A stretch of DNA of 64,000 nucleotides from Pseudoxanthobacter soli DSM 19599 (GTDB taxonomy: Bacteria; Pseudomonadota; Alphaproteobacteria; Rhizobiales; Segnochrobactraceae). This document shows positions 1-8,098 of the stretch, piece by piece. The position numbers and the translations under genes are program-made. Each line of letters opens with the position of its first letter. The first letter of the stretch is position 1. Where the stretch lies: contig NZ_FRXO01000015.1 of NCBI RefSeq assembly GCF_900148505.1, positions 1-64,000 of the forward strand. Direction: 5' to 3'. The notes below the pieces were generated by a model. That model searched no databases. It was given only the letters and a program-made list of their open reading frames with translations, and was not told the origin of the DNA.

Positions 1-2
1 TC

Positions 3-4
3 TA
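3..4. repeat. TA target-site duplication of the IS5-family element (left copy; right copy 826-827)
   Basis: The dinucleotide TA directly abuts the left inverted repeat and is repeated at 826-827 beyond the right repeat. Removing the element and one TA rebuilds C-TA-G. The left copy lies at the very edge of the window, so the left flank is only two bases long. Confidence 0.75.
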
Positions 5-825
5 AGGCTTGTGGGGATTCACCGCGAGTTGATGACGGCAGCGGCGAGGTAGATCATGGCCTCGAAGCTGCGGTCGGTTTTGCAAGCGCGCATGGCGATG
101 CGCTTGAATTCCTTGAGTTTGCAGAAGAAGTTTTCGATGAGGTGACGCCATTTGTACATCTCGGTGTCGAGCGGGATGGGAATGGCGCGGCGGGGGTGCT
201 GTGAGATCACGATCTTTGCGCCACGCTCGTTGAGTTCGGCGATGATCTCGTTGCTGTCGAAGGCCTTGTCCGCAAGCAAGGCACCGAACTCGACGCCCTT
301 GATTAGCGGGGCGACACCGACGGTGTCGAAACGATGACCGGGCATGAGCTGAAACCGCACGAGGTTGCCCAAGGCGTCGGTCAGCGCCAGGATCTTGGTC
401 GTCATGCCGCCTTTGGAACGGCCAATGGCCTGGCTCTGAGTCCCCCTTTTGCGCCCTGGCCGTGCCGGTGAACCTTGACGATGGTGGCGTCGACCATGGC
501 GTATTCCATGTCGGGCTCCTCCGTCAGCGCATCGAAAATCCGCTTGAAAACATCGGCTTCTCGCCAATCGCGGAACCGCCGGAACGCCGTGCTCCAGTTG
601 CCGAACGTGGCTGGAAGGTCACGCCACGGACTGCCCGTGCGGACAATCCACAGCACCGCCTCCAGGAACAGCCGGTTGTTTGCGCCGCTACGCCCAGGGT
701 CCGTCGGCTTGCCCAGACAATGCGGTTCCATCTTCGCCCATTGGGCGTCCGTCAGTACGAAGCGATCCATCCAAAGCGTGAATCACATCTACGCCAAATT
801 GGGAATCCCAAATCCCCACAAGCCT
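5..825 (-). mobile_element. IS5-family insertion sequence (IS427-like group), 821 bp
   Basis: Perfect 15-bp terminal inverted repeats (AGGCTTGTGGGGATT) lie at 5-19 and, inverted, at 811-825. They are flanked by TA at 3-4 and 826-827, which is the short target duplication expected for this group. Restoring the empty site gives CTAG, a YTAR-type target. The element holds one transposase split over two overlapping frames. Both ends and both halves are intact, so it looks recent and potentially active. It ends 18 bp from the stop codon of the neighbouring LysR gene and does not disrupt it. Family assignment rests on the DDE protein, size and ends. The exact IS name cannot be given without a database. 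Confidence 0.93.
19..770 (-). CDS. IS5-family DDE transposase made by -1 programmed frameshift
   Basis: The first frame runs 770-402. It begins MDRFVLTDAQWAKMEP, carries the N-terminal IS5 DUF4096-like region (WRDLPATFGNWSTAFRRFRDW) and the first catalytic Asp in MVDATIVKVHRHGQGAKGG. The second frame ends at 19 and carries the second Asp (LLADKAFDS) and the Glu (HLIENFFCKLKEFKRIAMR). Neither frame alone has the full DDE triad. The frames overlap, and in the overlap the transposase strand reads GCA AAA GGG G (slippery A-AAA-GGG at 444-450). Reading AAA, slipping back one base and continuing AGG GGG ACT joins the two frames. The first frame ends at 402 if no slip occurs. Frameshifted fusion is known for many IS5-family members; for this copy it is inferred from sequence. 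Confidence 0.9.
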
Positions 826-842
826 TAGCCGGCGCGGCCGCT

Positions 843-1793
843 CTAGCCGCGCGGTGTGCCCTGCAGGGCGGCGCCGAGGCCGGGAATGGTGTCGAGACCG
901 CTGTCCCAATAGGGTTCCGGGCCGTAGAGGTCGGCGAGGAAGTCGATGAACAGCCGCACCTTGGCGGGCAGGAAGCGGCGGCTCGGATAGACGGCGTGGA
1001 CGCCGACCCGCCGGGAGGCGTGATAGTCGGGCAGCACCACCTGAAGCGCGCCGGAGCCAAGTTCGGCGCCGACATCCCAGGTCGAGCGCAGCGCGATCCC
1101 CATGCCGGCGATCACCGCCTCGCGCACGACTTCGTTGGAGTTGGTCCTGAGCGGACCGGAAACCCGCACCGCGACGGAGCCTTCGGGCCCCTCCAGCCGC
1201 CACGGGTCCTGCTGCCGCGTGGCGAGGCAGGCATGGCGGTCGAGATCCGCGATGGTCTCCGGCTGGCCATGGCGGGCGAGATAGGCGGGTGCTGCGCACA
1301 TCACGCGGTGAACGTCCGCAAGGCGGCGCGCCACGAGGCTCGAATCCATCAGCTCGCCGATCCGGATCGCGACGTCGACGCCCTCGCCGACGAGGTCGAC
1401 GAAGGAATCCGACAGGTCGAGATCGACCACCACCGCCGGGTTCGCCTCTATGAAACGGCCGAGGTGCGGCGCGACGTGCAGGCGGCCGAACGAGGTCGGC
1501 GCCGAGACGCGGAGCACGCCCCGGGCGAGCGCGGAATCCCCGGTGACGTAGGCCTCCGCCTCGCCCACGGCGGCGATGATGGCCGACACGCGCTCGAAGA
1601 AGCCCTGCCCTGCCTCGGTCACGGACACCTGACGCGTCGTGCGCTGGAGCAGCCGGGTGCCAAGGCGCTCCTCGAGCTTGTTCATGCGCTTGGAGACCAC
1701 CGCCGGCGACAGCCCCATCTCGCGGCCCGCCGCCGAAAGGCTGCCGTTGGTGACGACGCGCACGAAGATTTCGAGATCCGTCAGATCAGACAC
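843..1793 (-). CDS. LysR-family transcriptional regulator
   Basis: This 316-residue protein has the classic LysR layout. An N-terminal winged helix-turn-helix (about residues 4-60; LEIFVRVVTNGSLSAAGREMGLSPAVVSKRMNKLEERLG) is followed by a linker helix and a two-lobed effector domain (PTSFGRLHVAPHLGRFIEANPAVVVDLDLSDSFVDL...). I placed the start at the GTG at 1793, where family homology begins (VSDLTDLEIFVRVV). The longer reading upstream is arginine/proline-rich and does not resemble LysR N-termini. It belongs to the CrgA/DsdC-like subgroup with effector-domain motif DVAIRIGEL, usually acting on a nearby oxidoreductase or transporter. No obvious divergent target is present: pntB ends 370 bp away on the same strand and an insertion sequence follows. 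The target is unknown. Confidence 0.88.
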   Translation of the reverse strand: MSDLTDLEIFVRVVTNGSLSAAGREMGLSPAVVSKRMNKLEERLGTRLLQRTTRQVSVTEAGQGFFERVSAIIAAVGEAEAYVTGDSALARGVLRVSAPTSFGRLHVAPHLGRFIEANPAVVVDLDLSDSFVDLVGEGVDVAIRIGELMDSSLVARRLADVHRVMCAAPAYLARHGQPETIADLDRHACLATRQQDPWRLEGPEGSVAVRVSGPLRTNSNEVVREAVIAGMGIALRSTWDVGAELGSGALQVVLPDYHASRRVGVHAVYPSRRFLPAKVRLFIDFLADLYGPEPYWDSGLDTIPGLGAALQGTPRG

Positions 1794-2070
1794 AGCGCTG
1801 GAACACCGTCTGGAGCCTATCGCGTTCAGATCGAACCGATCCGAACGACGAGCATAGGACCAAAGTCTTGAACCCGGGGCGATTTCCTGTCGGCCGGATG
1901 GGTCCATCCGATCGGGAAAGCGCTCCGGTGCGGGTGGAGCCGGACCGGTCGCGCGGAGAGACACGCGCGACGATCCTGTCCCCCGTTCTTGCACCGGCTT
2001 TCCTGCCCCCCGCAAGCCGCTTCCCGCAAGCCGCTTCCGGCATCGTGGGGACCGGGCGACCGGCCCAAAC
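1794..2070. other. Gene-free spacer between the LysR gene and the pnt terminator
   Basis: No credible coding sequence is seen. Open frames here are GC-driven and lack homology. The region should hold the LysR gene promoter, but I cannot pick a convincing -35/-10 pair. Confidence 0.5.
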
Positions 2071-2095
2071 GAAAACGGCCGCGCGAACGCGGCCG
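2071..2095 (-). terminator. Rho-independent terminator of the pnt operon, UUCG tetraloop
   Basis: On the minus strand CGGCCGCG-TTCG-CGCGGCCG forms a perfect 8-bp GC stem (2076-2083 with 2088-2095) closed by a UUCG loop and followed by TTTTC. It lies about 70 bases past the pntB stop. The stem, the very stable tetraloop and the short U-tract all fit intrinsic termination on the minus strand. Confidence 0.8.
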
Positions 2096-2163
2096 ATCCC
2101 GGTGCGCGCCTCCCGAACCCGGCGATCCGGACCGGGAGGCGCTTTCGATGGGGAGGGAAGCCG

Positions 2164-3561
2164 TCAGAGGTTCTTGACGATTTCCTCGGTCATCTTCTTG
2201 GCGTCGCCGAACAGCATCAGCGTGTTGTCGCGGAAGAACAGCTCGTTCTCGACGCCGGCATAGCCGGAGCCCATGCCGCGCTTGATGAACAGCACGGTCT
2301 TGGCCTTCTCCACGTCCAGCACCGGCATGCCGAAGATCGGCGAGGCCGGGTCGGACTTGGCGGCTGGGTTGGTCACGTCGTTGGCGCCGATCACGTAGGC
2401 GACGTCGGCCTGGGCGAACTCGGAGTTGATGTCCTCCAGTTCGAACACCTCGTCATAGGGCACGTTCGCCTCGGCGAGCAGCACGTTCATGTGGCCCGGC
2501 ATACGCCCGGCGACCGGATGGATGGCGTACTTCACCTCGACGCCTTCCTCCTTCAGCTTGTCGGCCATCTCGCGCAGCGCGTGCTGCGCCTGGGCGACCG
2601 CCATGCCGTAGCCGGGCACGATGATGACCTTGGACGCGTTCTTCATGACGAAGGCGGCGTCTTCGGCCGAGCCCTGCTTCACCGGGCGGCTTTCCTTGGC
2701 GCCACCGCCGGCCGCGGCCGCCGTCTCGCCGCCGAAGCCGCCGAGGATCACCGACACGAACGAGCGGTTCATGCCCTTGCACATGATGTAGCTGAGGATC
2801 GCGCCCGACGAGCCGACCAGCGCGCCGGTGATGATGAGCGCGGTGTTGCCCAGCGTGAAGCCGATGCCGGCCGCCGCCCAACCCGAATAGGAGTTGAGCA
2901 TGGAGACCACCACCGGCATGTCGGCGCCACCGATCGGCACGATGATGAGGCCGCCGAGCACCAGCGAGACCAGCGTGATCAGCCAGAACAGCGCGTGGCT
3001 CTCGGTGCGCACGAATGCCACGATCAGGATGATCAGCAGCACGGCGAGGCCGAGATTGATGGCATGGCGCGCCGGCAGCAGGATCGGCTTGCCGCTCATG
3101 CGGCCATCGAGCTTGAGGAAGGCGATGACCGAGCCGGTGAAGGTGATCGCGCCGATGGCGACGCCGAGCGACATTTCCACGAGGCTGGCGCCGTGGATGG
3201 AACCGGGATCGCCGATGCCGAAGGCTTCCGGCGCATAGAGCGCGCCGGCCGCCACGAACACCGCCGCGAGGCCGACCAGCGAGTGGAAGGCCGCGACGAG
3301 CTGGGGCATCGCCGTCATGGGAATGCGCCGGGCGGTGACGGCGCCGATGCCGCCGCCGATGGCGAGCGCCAGCACGATCAGCGCGAACGCGCCCGGCGAG
3401 GGACGCGCCACGGCGAGCGTGGTGAGCACGGCGATCGCCATGCCCGACATGCCCATGAGGTTGCCACGACGGGAGGTGGCGGGGCTGGAAAGCCCGCGCA
3501 ATGCCAGGATGAACAGCACCCCGGAAACGAGATAGAGCAGAGCCGCGAGATTGGCGTTCAT
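2164..3561 (-). CDS. pntB: NAD(P) transhydrogenase subunit beta
   Basis: This 465-residue subunit is the membrane plus NADP(H)-binding part of proton-translocating transhydrogenase, which makes NADPH from NADH using the proton gradient. About nine hydrophobic helices fill the first 280 residues (LYLVSGVLFILAL ... AAAGIGFTLGNTALIITGALVGSSG). A soluble dIII domain follows, with the nucleotide-binding GYGMAVAQAQ motif, the HPVAGRMPGHMNVLLAEA segment and the late KRGMGSGYAGVENELF loop that holds NADP(H). Length and order match PntB. It is the last gene of an operon with pntAA and pntAB, 13 bases behind pntAB, and is followed by an intrinsic terminator. Confidence 0.97.
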   Translation of the reverse strand: MNANLAALLYLVSGVLFILALRGLSSPATSRRGNLMGMSGMAIAVLTTLAVARPSPGAFALIVLALAIGGGIGAVTARRIPMTAMPQLVAAFHSLVGLAAVFVAAGALYAPEAFGIGDPGSIHGASLVEMSLGVAIGAITFTGSVIAFLKLDGRMSGKPILLPARHAINLGLAVLLIILIVAFVRTESHALFWLITLVSLVLGGLIIVPIGGADMPVVVSMLNSYSGWAAAGIGFTLGNTALIITGALVGSSGAILSYIMCKGMNRSFVSVILGGFGGETAAAAGGGAKESRPVKQGSAEDAAFVMKNASKVIIVPGYGMAVAQAQHALREMADKLKEEGVEVKYAIHPVAGRMPGHMNVLLAEANVPYDEVFELEDINSEFAQADVAYVIGANDVTNPAAKSDPASPIFGMPVLDVEKAKTVLFIKRGMGSGYAGVENELFFRDNTLMLFGDAKKMTEEIVKNL

Positions 3562-3574
3562 GAGATGCGGTTCC

Positions 3575-4060
3575 TCAGCCCTTCTTGCGGTACATGGCGA
3601 GCATCCGGCTTGTGACCATGAAGCCGCCGAAGATGTTGACGGCGGCCATGACCAGAGCCAGGAAGCCGAATCCCCGCGCCCAGACGGCGCCGGGGCCGAC
3701 GGCGAGGTCGACGCCGACGGACAGGAGCGCGCCGACGACGATGACCGACGAGATCGCGTTGGTGACCGACATCAGCGGCGTGTGCAGCGCGGGCGTCACC
3801 GACCACACCACGTAGTAGCCGACGAAGATCGCCAGCACGAAGATCGACAGGCGGAACACGAACGGATCGATCGCCCCGCCGGTCACGGCGCTGAGGCCGT
3901 GGGCGATGGCGTCGCCGGCACCGGAGGCGCCGTGGGCGATCTGGTCGGCATAGGCCTGGGCGGCATCGGCCGCGGCGCGCGCCTCCTCGGCCGCGATGCG
4001 GGCGAGGTCGGCGGCCGCGCGGGCCTGTTGAAGAGCGTCGCTCTGCGCAACGGTGTCCAT
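3575..4060 (-). CDS. pntAB: NAD(P) transhydrogenase subunit alpha part 2
   Basis: This 161-residue protein is the small membrane subunit (alpha-2) of three-subunit transhydrogenases; in enterobacteria it is fused to the C-terminus of PntA. An Ala/Asp-rich hydrophilic N-terminus ([29 protein letters not shown]) precedes a membrane part beginning [48 protein letters not shown], the conserved family segment. The C-terminus ([20 protein letters not shown]) is also typical. It lies between pntAA (17 bases upstream) and pntB. The alanine-rich N-terminal extension is longer than in many homologues and may be a flexible linker; its role is unknown. Confidence 0.96.
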   Translation of the reverse strand: MDTVAQSDALQQARAAADLARIAAEEARAAADAAQAYADQIAHGASGAGDAIAHGLSAVTGGAIDPFVFRLSIFVLAIFVGYYVVWSVTPALHTPLMSVTNAISSVIVVGALLSVGVDLAVGPGAVWARGFGFLALVMAAVNIFGGFMVTSRMLAMYRKKG

Positions 4061-4077
4061 GTCAGCTTCTCCCCCGA

Positions 4078-5211
4078 TCAGGCCGCGGCGAAGGCCGGAT
4101 GCACCACCGCGCCGTCGCGGGTGATCACGGTCGCCTTGACGAGTTCGTCGTCCCAGTTGATGGCGAGGTTCTTCGTGGCCTTGTCGATCAGGGTCTCGAC
4201 GAAGGCGTAGAGGTTCTTGGCGTAGAGCTGGGACGCGGAGGCCGCGATGCGGCCGGAAACGTTCCTGTGGCCGACGATCTTCACGTCGCCGACCGTCACC
4301 ACTTCGCCCGCCACCGAGCCTTCGACGTTGCCGCCGCGCTCGACCGCGAGATCGACCACCACCGAACCCGGCTTCATCGAAGCCAGCATCTCGGCCGTGA
4401 TCAGCCGGGGCGCGGCACGGCCGGGAATCAGCGCCGTGGTGATGACGATGTCCTGCTTCTTGATGTGCTCGGCGACGAGGGCCGCCTGCTTGGCCTGATA
4501 TTCCGCCGACATCGGCTTGGCGTAGCCGGCGGCGGTCTCGGCCTGCTTGAATTCCTCGTCCTCGACGGCGACGAACTTGGCGCCGAGCGAGGCGACCTGC
4601 TCCTTCGAGGCCGGGCGCACGTCAGTCGCGGTGACGACGGCACCGAGGCGGCGCGCCGTGGCGATCGCCTGGAGGCCGGCGACGCCGGCGCCCATCACGA
4701 ACACGCGGGCCGCCGGAACCGTGCCGGCCGCCGTCATCATCATCGGCAGCGCGCGGTCATATTCGGCGGCGGCGTCGATCACGGCCTGGTAGCCGGCGAG
4801 GTTCGCCTGGGACGACAGCACGTCCATCACCTGGGCGCGGGTGATGCGCGGCATCAGCTCCATCGCGACCGACGTGATGCCGGCGCCGGCGAGTTCGGCC
4901 AGCGCCTCGGCATTGCCGTAGGGGTCGAGCGTGGCGACCACCAGCGCGCCGGACTTGATGAGCCTGATTTCGTCGGAGGTCGGGCGGCGCACCTTGAGCA
5001 CGATGTCGGCATCGGCAAGCGCCGTGGCCGCGTCGGGAGCGATGGTGGCGCCGACGGCTTCATATTCGCCGTCCGGAATGCGCGAGGCCTTCCCCGCGCC
5101 CGTCTCAACGCTCACCGTCGCGCCGAGGGCGATGAAGCGCTTGACGGTGTCGGGAGTCGCGGCGACGCGCGGTTCCGCGTCGACCGTTTCTTTGGGAACG
5201 GCGATCTTCAT
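4078..5211 (-). CDS. pntAA: NAD(P) transhydrogenase subunit alpha part 1 (NAD-binding)
   Basis: This 377-residue soluble dI domain binds NAD(H) and passes hydride to the NADP domain of PntB. It is homologous to alanine dehydrogenase. Features seen are the N-terminal [26 protein letters not shown], the nucleotide-binding turn [28 protein letters not shown], and the mobile-loop region [30 protein letters not shown] box sits six bases before the ATG. It heads the three pnt genes; a small cytochrome oxidase gene lies about 300 bases upstream on the same strand, an arrangement known from alphaproteobacteria. Confidence 0.97.
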   Translation of the reverse strand: MKIAVPKETVDAEPRVAATPDTVKRFIALGATVSVETGAGKASRIPDGEYEAVGATIAPDAATALADADIVLKVRRPTSDEIRLIKSGALVVATLDPYGNAEALAELAGAGITSVAMELMPRITRAQVMDVLSSQANLAGYQAVIDAAAEYDRALPMMMTAAGTVPAARVFVMGAGVAGLQAIATARRLGAVVTATDVRPASKEQVASLGAKFVAVEDEEFKQAETAAGYAKPMSAEYQAKQAALVAEHIKKQDIVITTALIPGRAAPRLITAEMLASMKPGSVVVDLAVERGGNVEGSVAGEVVTVGDVKIVGHRNVSGRIAASASQLYAKNLYAFVETLIDKATKNLAINWDDELVKATVITRDGAVVHPAFAAA

Positions 5212-5507
5212 GGAAAGCTCCGCTGGATCAACCTGCCCCCGGACGCCGGCCGGGACCAGAAAAGCTGATCGATTTCAGAAGGACGGAGCAGCCCCCGTCC
5301 GCATTCGGGAATGCGGGCCGCCCCAGACGCGTGAAGAGGAGGCATGGCCCAGCCCGGCCGATGCCGCCTGCGGAAAAGACAGGCTCGCCGACGGACCGCC
5401 ACGGCCATCCGCCGGAAATTCGAAAACCGGCCCGGCAGACATCGTGCCGCCCCGCGATACCGCCGTCGGCCGGCGCGGGCGCGCGGCGAACGGGGCGCCG
5501 GCCTGCT
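5212..5507. other. Spacer between the oxidase small-subunit gene and pntAA
   Basis: No gene is seen. A 7-bp hairpin (CCGCATT-CGGG-AATGCGG, 5299-5316) stands about 90 bases before pntAA without a T-tract. It could attenuate or process read-through. The pnt promoter may lie here or before the small upstream gene. Confidence 0.4.
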
Positions 5508-5696
5508 TCAGGTCAGGAAGAAACCCATCAGGGCCATGAGAATGACGAGGCCGATCACCGACCACTTCACCATCCCGAGAAAAGTCGAATAGGTCGCTTC
5601 GTGGGCCGCGTAGTCCATCGCCGTCATATGCTCGCCGGCGGATCGTTCGGTCGTTGCATGGGACAAATGCCCGTGCGCCGTGTTCCCGTGCGCCAT
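5508..5696 (-). CDS. aa3-type cytochrome c oxidase subunit IV
   Basis: This 62-residue protein has a hydrophilic, His-rich N-terminus and one C-terminal membrane helix (VKWSVIGLVILMALMGFFLT). The segment MDYAAHEATYSTFLGMVKWSVIG matches the small bacterial aa3 oxidase subunit IV, which packs against the oxidase core. A GGGAG box precedes the ATG. It is upstream of pntAA on the same strand, a conserved link in Hyphomicrobiales that joins respiration and NADPH supply. No other oxidase subunits are in the window. The N-terminal 22 residues (HGNTAHGHLSHATTERSAGEH) are longer than usual, and an internal ATG at residue 24 could be the true start. Confidence 0.85.
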   Translation of the reverse strand: MAHGNTAHGHLSHATTERSAGEHMTAMDYAAHEATYSTFLGMVKWSVIGLVILMALMGFFLT

Positions 5697-5943
5697 GTCT
5701 CGCTCCCTTCAGTTGTCGCCTTCGACGCCGGACGGAGCAGGCCGGGACGCCACCGGGCGCCGCAACCACGCCCCCGCCGGCAGAACCGCGGTGACTTATG
5801 CCTTAGGACTCTTAGCGGCGATATCGCACGGGAGCAATTCGGCATTTCCGCCGAACCACCCCTCATCTCCTGCATGGCTGATCGTCGCGGAGCGGGCAGC
5901 GGCGCGGCCGGGCGGCCGCGCGCGGTGGGCGCGCAAGGCGCCC

Positions 5944-7320
5944 TCAGGCCGGGACTTCGGCGAGCCCGACGCCCTGCAGCGCGGCCTCCTGACGGGCGGC
6001 CAGCAGACCGGGCTTGAAATCGGCGATGGCGGCCTCGAACAGGCGGTGGAAGTTGAGTTCGGCTTCGAGGTGGAGGAACACGCCGCCGAGGCCGAGCGCG
6101 GCGCGGTCCATGAACACGAACTCGCGCGGCACCGTGACCGGCCCGAGTTCCTTCAGCCGCTTCGCCACCGTGAATGCTTCCCGGCGGCCATATTCGGCCG
6201 CGCTGACGCCCTCGGCGATGGGCCGCACCCTGTCTTCCAGCAGCGGGCCGTAGATGAAGCGCGCCCAGATATTGAGGGTCTCGATCAGGTCGCGGTTGAG
6301 GTTGCGGAAGCCCCACACCTCGTAGGCTGCGACCACCTCGTCCTCGTTGCCGGCCTGGAGCCCGCGATAGAGCTGGATGACGCCGGCCACGAAGCGCGGC
6401 GGAAAGATGCGGATGCAGCCATAATCGAGCAGGTTGATGCCGGCAGGCCGGCCGTCTTCCTCGAACACCGTGTAGTTGCCGAGGTGCGGGTCGCCGTGGA
6501 TGGTGCCGAAGCGGGCGAACGGGTGCCACCACGCGCGGAACATGGTTTCCGCCAGCCGGTTGCGGTCTTCGAGCGGCCGGTCCTTGAACGCCAGCATCGG
6601 CCGGCCTTCGAGCCAGCCCATGGTGAGCAGCCGCTTGGTGGAGAGTTCCGGCACGATCGCCGGCACGCGGATGCCGGGTTCCTCGCCGAGGATGATGCGG
6701 TAGAGCGCGGCGTGGCGCGCCTCGCGGCGATAGTCGAGTTCCTCACGCAGGCGCGCGCCGACTTCCTCGGCGATCTCGCGGGTGTCGATGGCCGGACGCA
6801 TGCGGCGGTGGATCGCGAGCAGCGCGGAGAACTGCTTCAGGTCGGCCTCGACCGCCGATTCCATGTCGGGATATTGCAGCTTGACGGCGAGGTCGGCGCC
6901 GTCGAGCCCGACGGCGCGGTGGACCTGGCCGAGAGAGGCGGCGGCGGCGGGTTCCTTCTCGAACGAGCGGTAGCGCTTTTCCCACGCAGGGCCGAGTTCG
7001 GCCATCATGCGGCGCTTGACGAAGGCCCAGCCCATCGGCGGCGCGTTCGACTGGAGGTTGGCGAGCGCGGCGGCATATTCCGGGGGAACGGCTTCGGGAA
7101 TCGTCGAGAGCAGCTGCGCCACCTTCATCAGCGGCCCCTTGAGGCCGCCGAGCGCGCCGGCGATGTCGGCCGCCGTCTTCTCCGCGTCGAGTTCGCGGCC
7201 GAGGAGCCGCGCGCCCATGATGCGGGTCGCCACGCCGGAGATGTCGGTGCCGACGCGGGCATAGCGCGCCGCCCGGGCGGTGAAGCGGTTGCGTTCCTGG
7301 TCCACCCTGTCGTCCGCCAC
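5944..7320 (-). CDS. ABC1/UbiB-family atypical protein kinase
   Basis: This 458-residue cytosolic protein of the ABC1 (AarF/UbiB/ADCK) family has the N-terminal family motif KVAQLLSTIPEAVPPEYAAALANLQSNAPPM (the KxGQ-type helix), the Ala-rich loop AAAASLGQVHRA that replaces the usual glycine loop, the ATP-binding Lys in LAVKLQYPD, and a catalytic-loop-like FGTIHGDPHLGNYTV with LLDYGCIRIF as the DFG equivalent. Members support ubiquinone biosynthesis or lipid homeostasis. It lacks the C-terminal membrane helices of true UbiB, so I do not assign ubiB. A GTG start at 7320 is supported by GGGAG eight bases upstream. Confidence 0.9.
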   Translation of the reverse strand: MADDRVDQERNRFTARAARYARVGTDISGVATRIMGARLLGRELDAEKTAADIAGALGGLKGPLMKVAQLLSTIPEAVPPEYAAALANLQSNAPPMGWAFVKRRMMAELGPAWEKRYRSFEKEPAAAASLGQVHRAVGLDGADLAVKLQYPDMESAVEADLKQFSALLAIHRRMRPAIDTREIAEEVGARLREELDYRREARHAALYRIILGEEPGIRVPAIVPELSTKRLLTMGWLEGRPMLAFKDRPLEDRNRLAETMFRAWWHPFARFGTIHGDPHLGNYTVFEEDGRPAGINLLDYGCIRIFPPRFVAGVIQLYRGLQAGNEDEVVAAYEVWGFRNLNRDLIETLNIWARFIYGPLLEDRVRPIAEGVSAAEYGRREAFTVAKRLKELGPVTVPREFVFMDRAALGLGGVFLHLEAELNFHRLFEAAIADFKPGLLAARQEAALQGVGLAEVPA

Positions 7321-7409
7321 TCGTCGTCTCCCTTGCCGCGCCGCCCGTCCTTGAAGTGGGCACGCGACGCCGGATTACCAGAGGCGCCACCCGATCACGA
7401 GCGCGAGGG

Positions 7410-7910
7410 TCAGGCTTCGGACCGGCCGCCGGGCAGGATGCGCACGAGGGCGACGAGCACGATGACGGCGATGGGGGTGATGAAGTCGGTGTAGAGGATC
7501 GGGCCGGCATTGCCGGCGGCCATGTCGGCCGTCTGCTCGATCTGGATGAGATGGCCGATTCCGGCACCGCCGAGGAAGCAGAGCGCCATGATCCCGACCG
7601 CCATGGAGAAGCCGAGTTCCTTGCGGAAGGCGGCGATGATGGCGGTGACGCCGATGCCGAGATTGGCGACGCCGACCTCGAGCTGGAACGGGCTCGGCGC
7701 CCAGCCGATGGAGGCCGCGACCTGATCGGGCACGAAGACGTGGCCGGTGAAGCCCCACAGGCCGAGCAGGCCGAGCGGGATCAGCAGCACATAGCGCAGC
7801 AGCGCCCGGGCGATGCGGTAGGGCGTGATCGGACGCGGCCCGCGGCCGAGCGCGACGCCGGCCGCGACCAGCGCGACCACCCAGGCCAGAATCGGCACCC
7901 AGAAAACCAT
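7410..7910 (-). CDS. DUF6790-like four-helix membrane protein
   Basis: This protein of about 166 residues has four strongly hydrophobic segments (VPILAWVVALVAAGVAL; YVLLIPLGLLGLWGFTGHVF; VANLGIGVTAIIAAF/GIMALCFLGGAGIGHL; PIAVIVLVALVRIL). The conserved-looking GVANLGIG and GAGIGH motifs resemble DUF6790 inner-membrane proteins, whose function is unknown. Two in-frame ATGs (7916 and 7910) compete. GAGGAG touches the first but lies six bases from the second, so I chose 7910. It stands alone between a UbiB-like kinase and a serine hydrolase on the same strand, each separated by spacers, so an operon is possible but unproven. Confidence 0.75.
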   Translation of the reverse strand: MVFWVPILAWVVALVAAGVALGRGPRPITPYRIARALLRYVLLIPLGLLGLWGFTGHVFVPDQVAASIGWAPSPFQLEVGVANLGIGVTAIIAAFRKELGFSMAVGIMALCFLGGAGIGHLIQIEQTADMAAGNAGPILYTDFITPIAVIVLVALVRILPGGRSEA

Positions 7911-8098
7911 CGCCATCTCCTCATCGGCCTTCGGCGGGCAGCCGCCGCGACGCCGCGACCCGCGCGCGCGAGCGCCGCGCACACGGCTGAAAGGCGGATC
8001 ATTCCCGAACTTGGCGTCCGGCGCCAGAGGCCCGGGCACGGCCGGCATCGCAAAACCGGATTCCGGTGCCGCCCGGTGAGGCGGTGCCGCGACCGGCC

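Noticed and set aside
834-846. GCGGCCGCTCTAG, identical to part of a common cloning polylinker
   Set aside because: The match stops after 13 bases and the following sequence is the natural end of the LysR gene. In GC-rich DNA this is coincidence, not vector.
462-1871. A 469-codon plus-strand open frame across the IS and the LysR gene
   Set aside because: It is antisense to two well-supported genes, rich in Arg/His/Gly and lacks any family pattern; it is a by-product of high GC.
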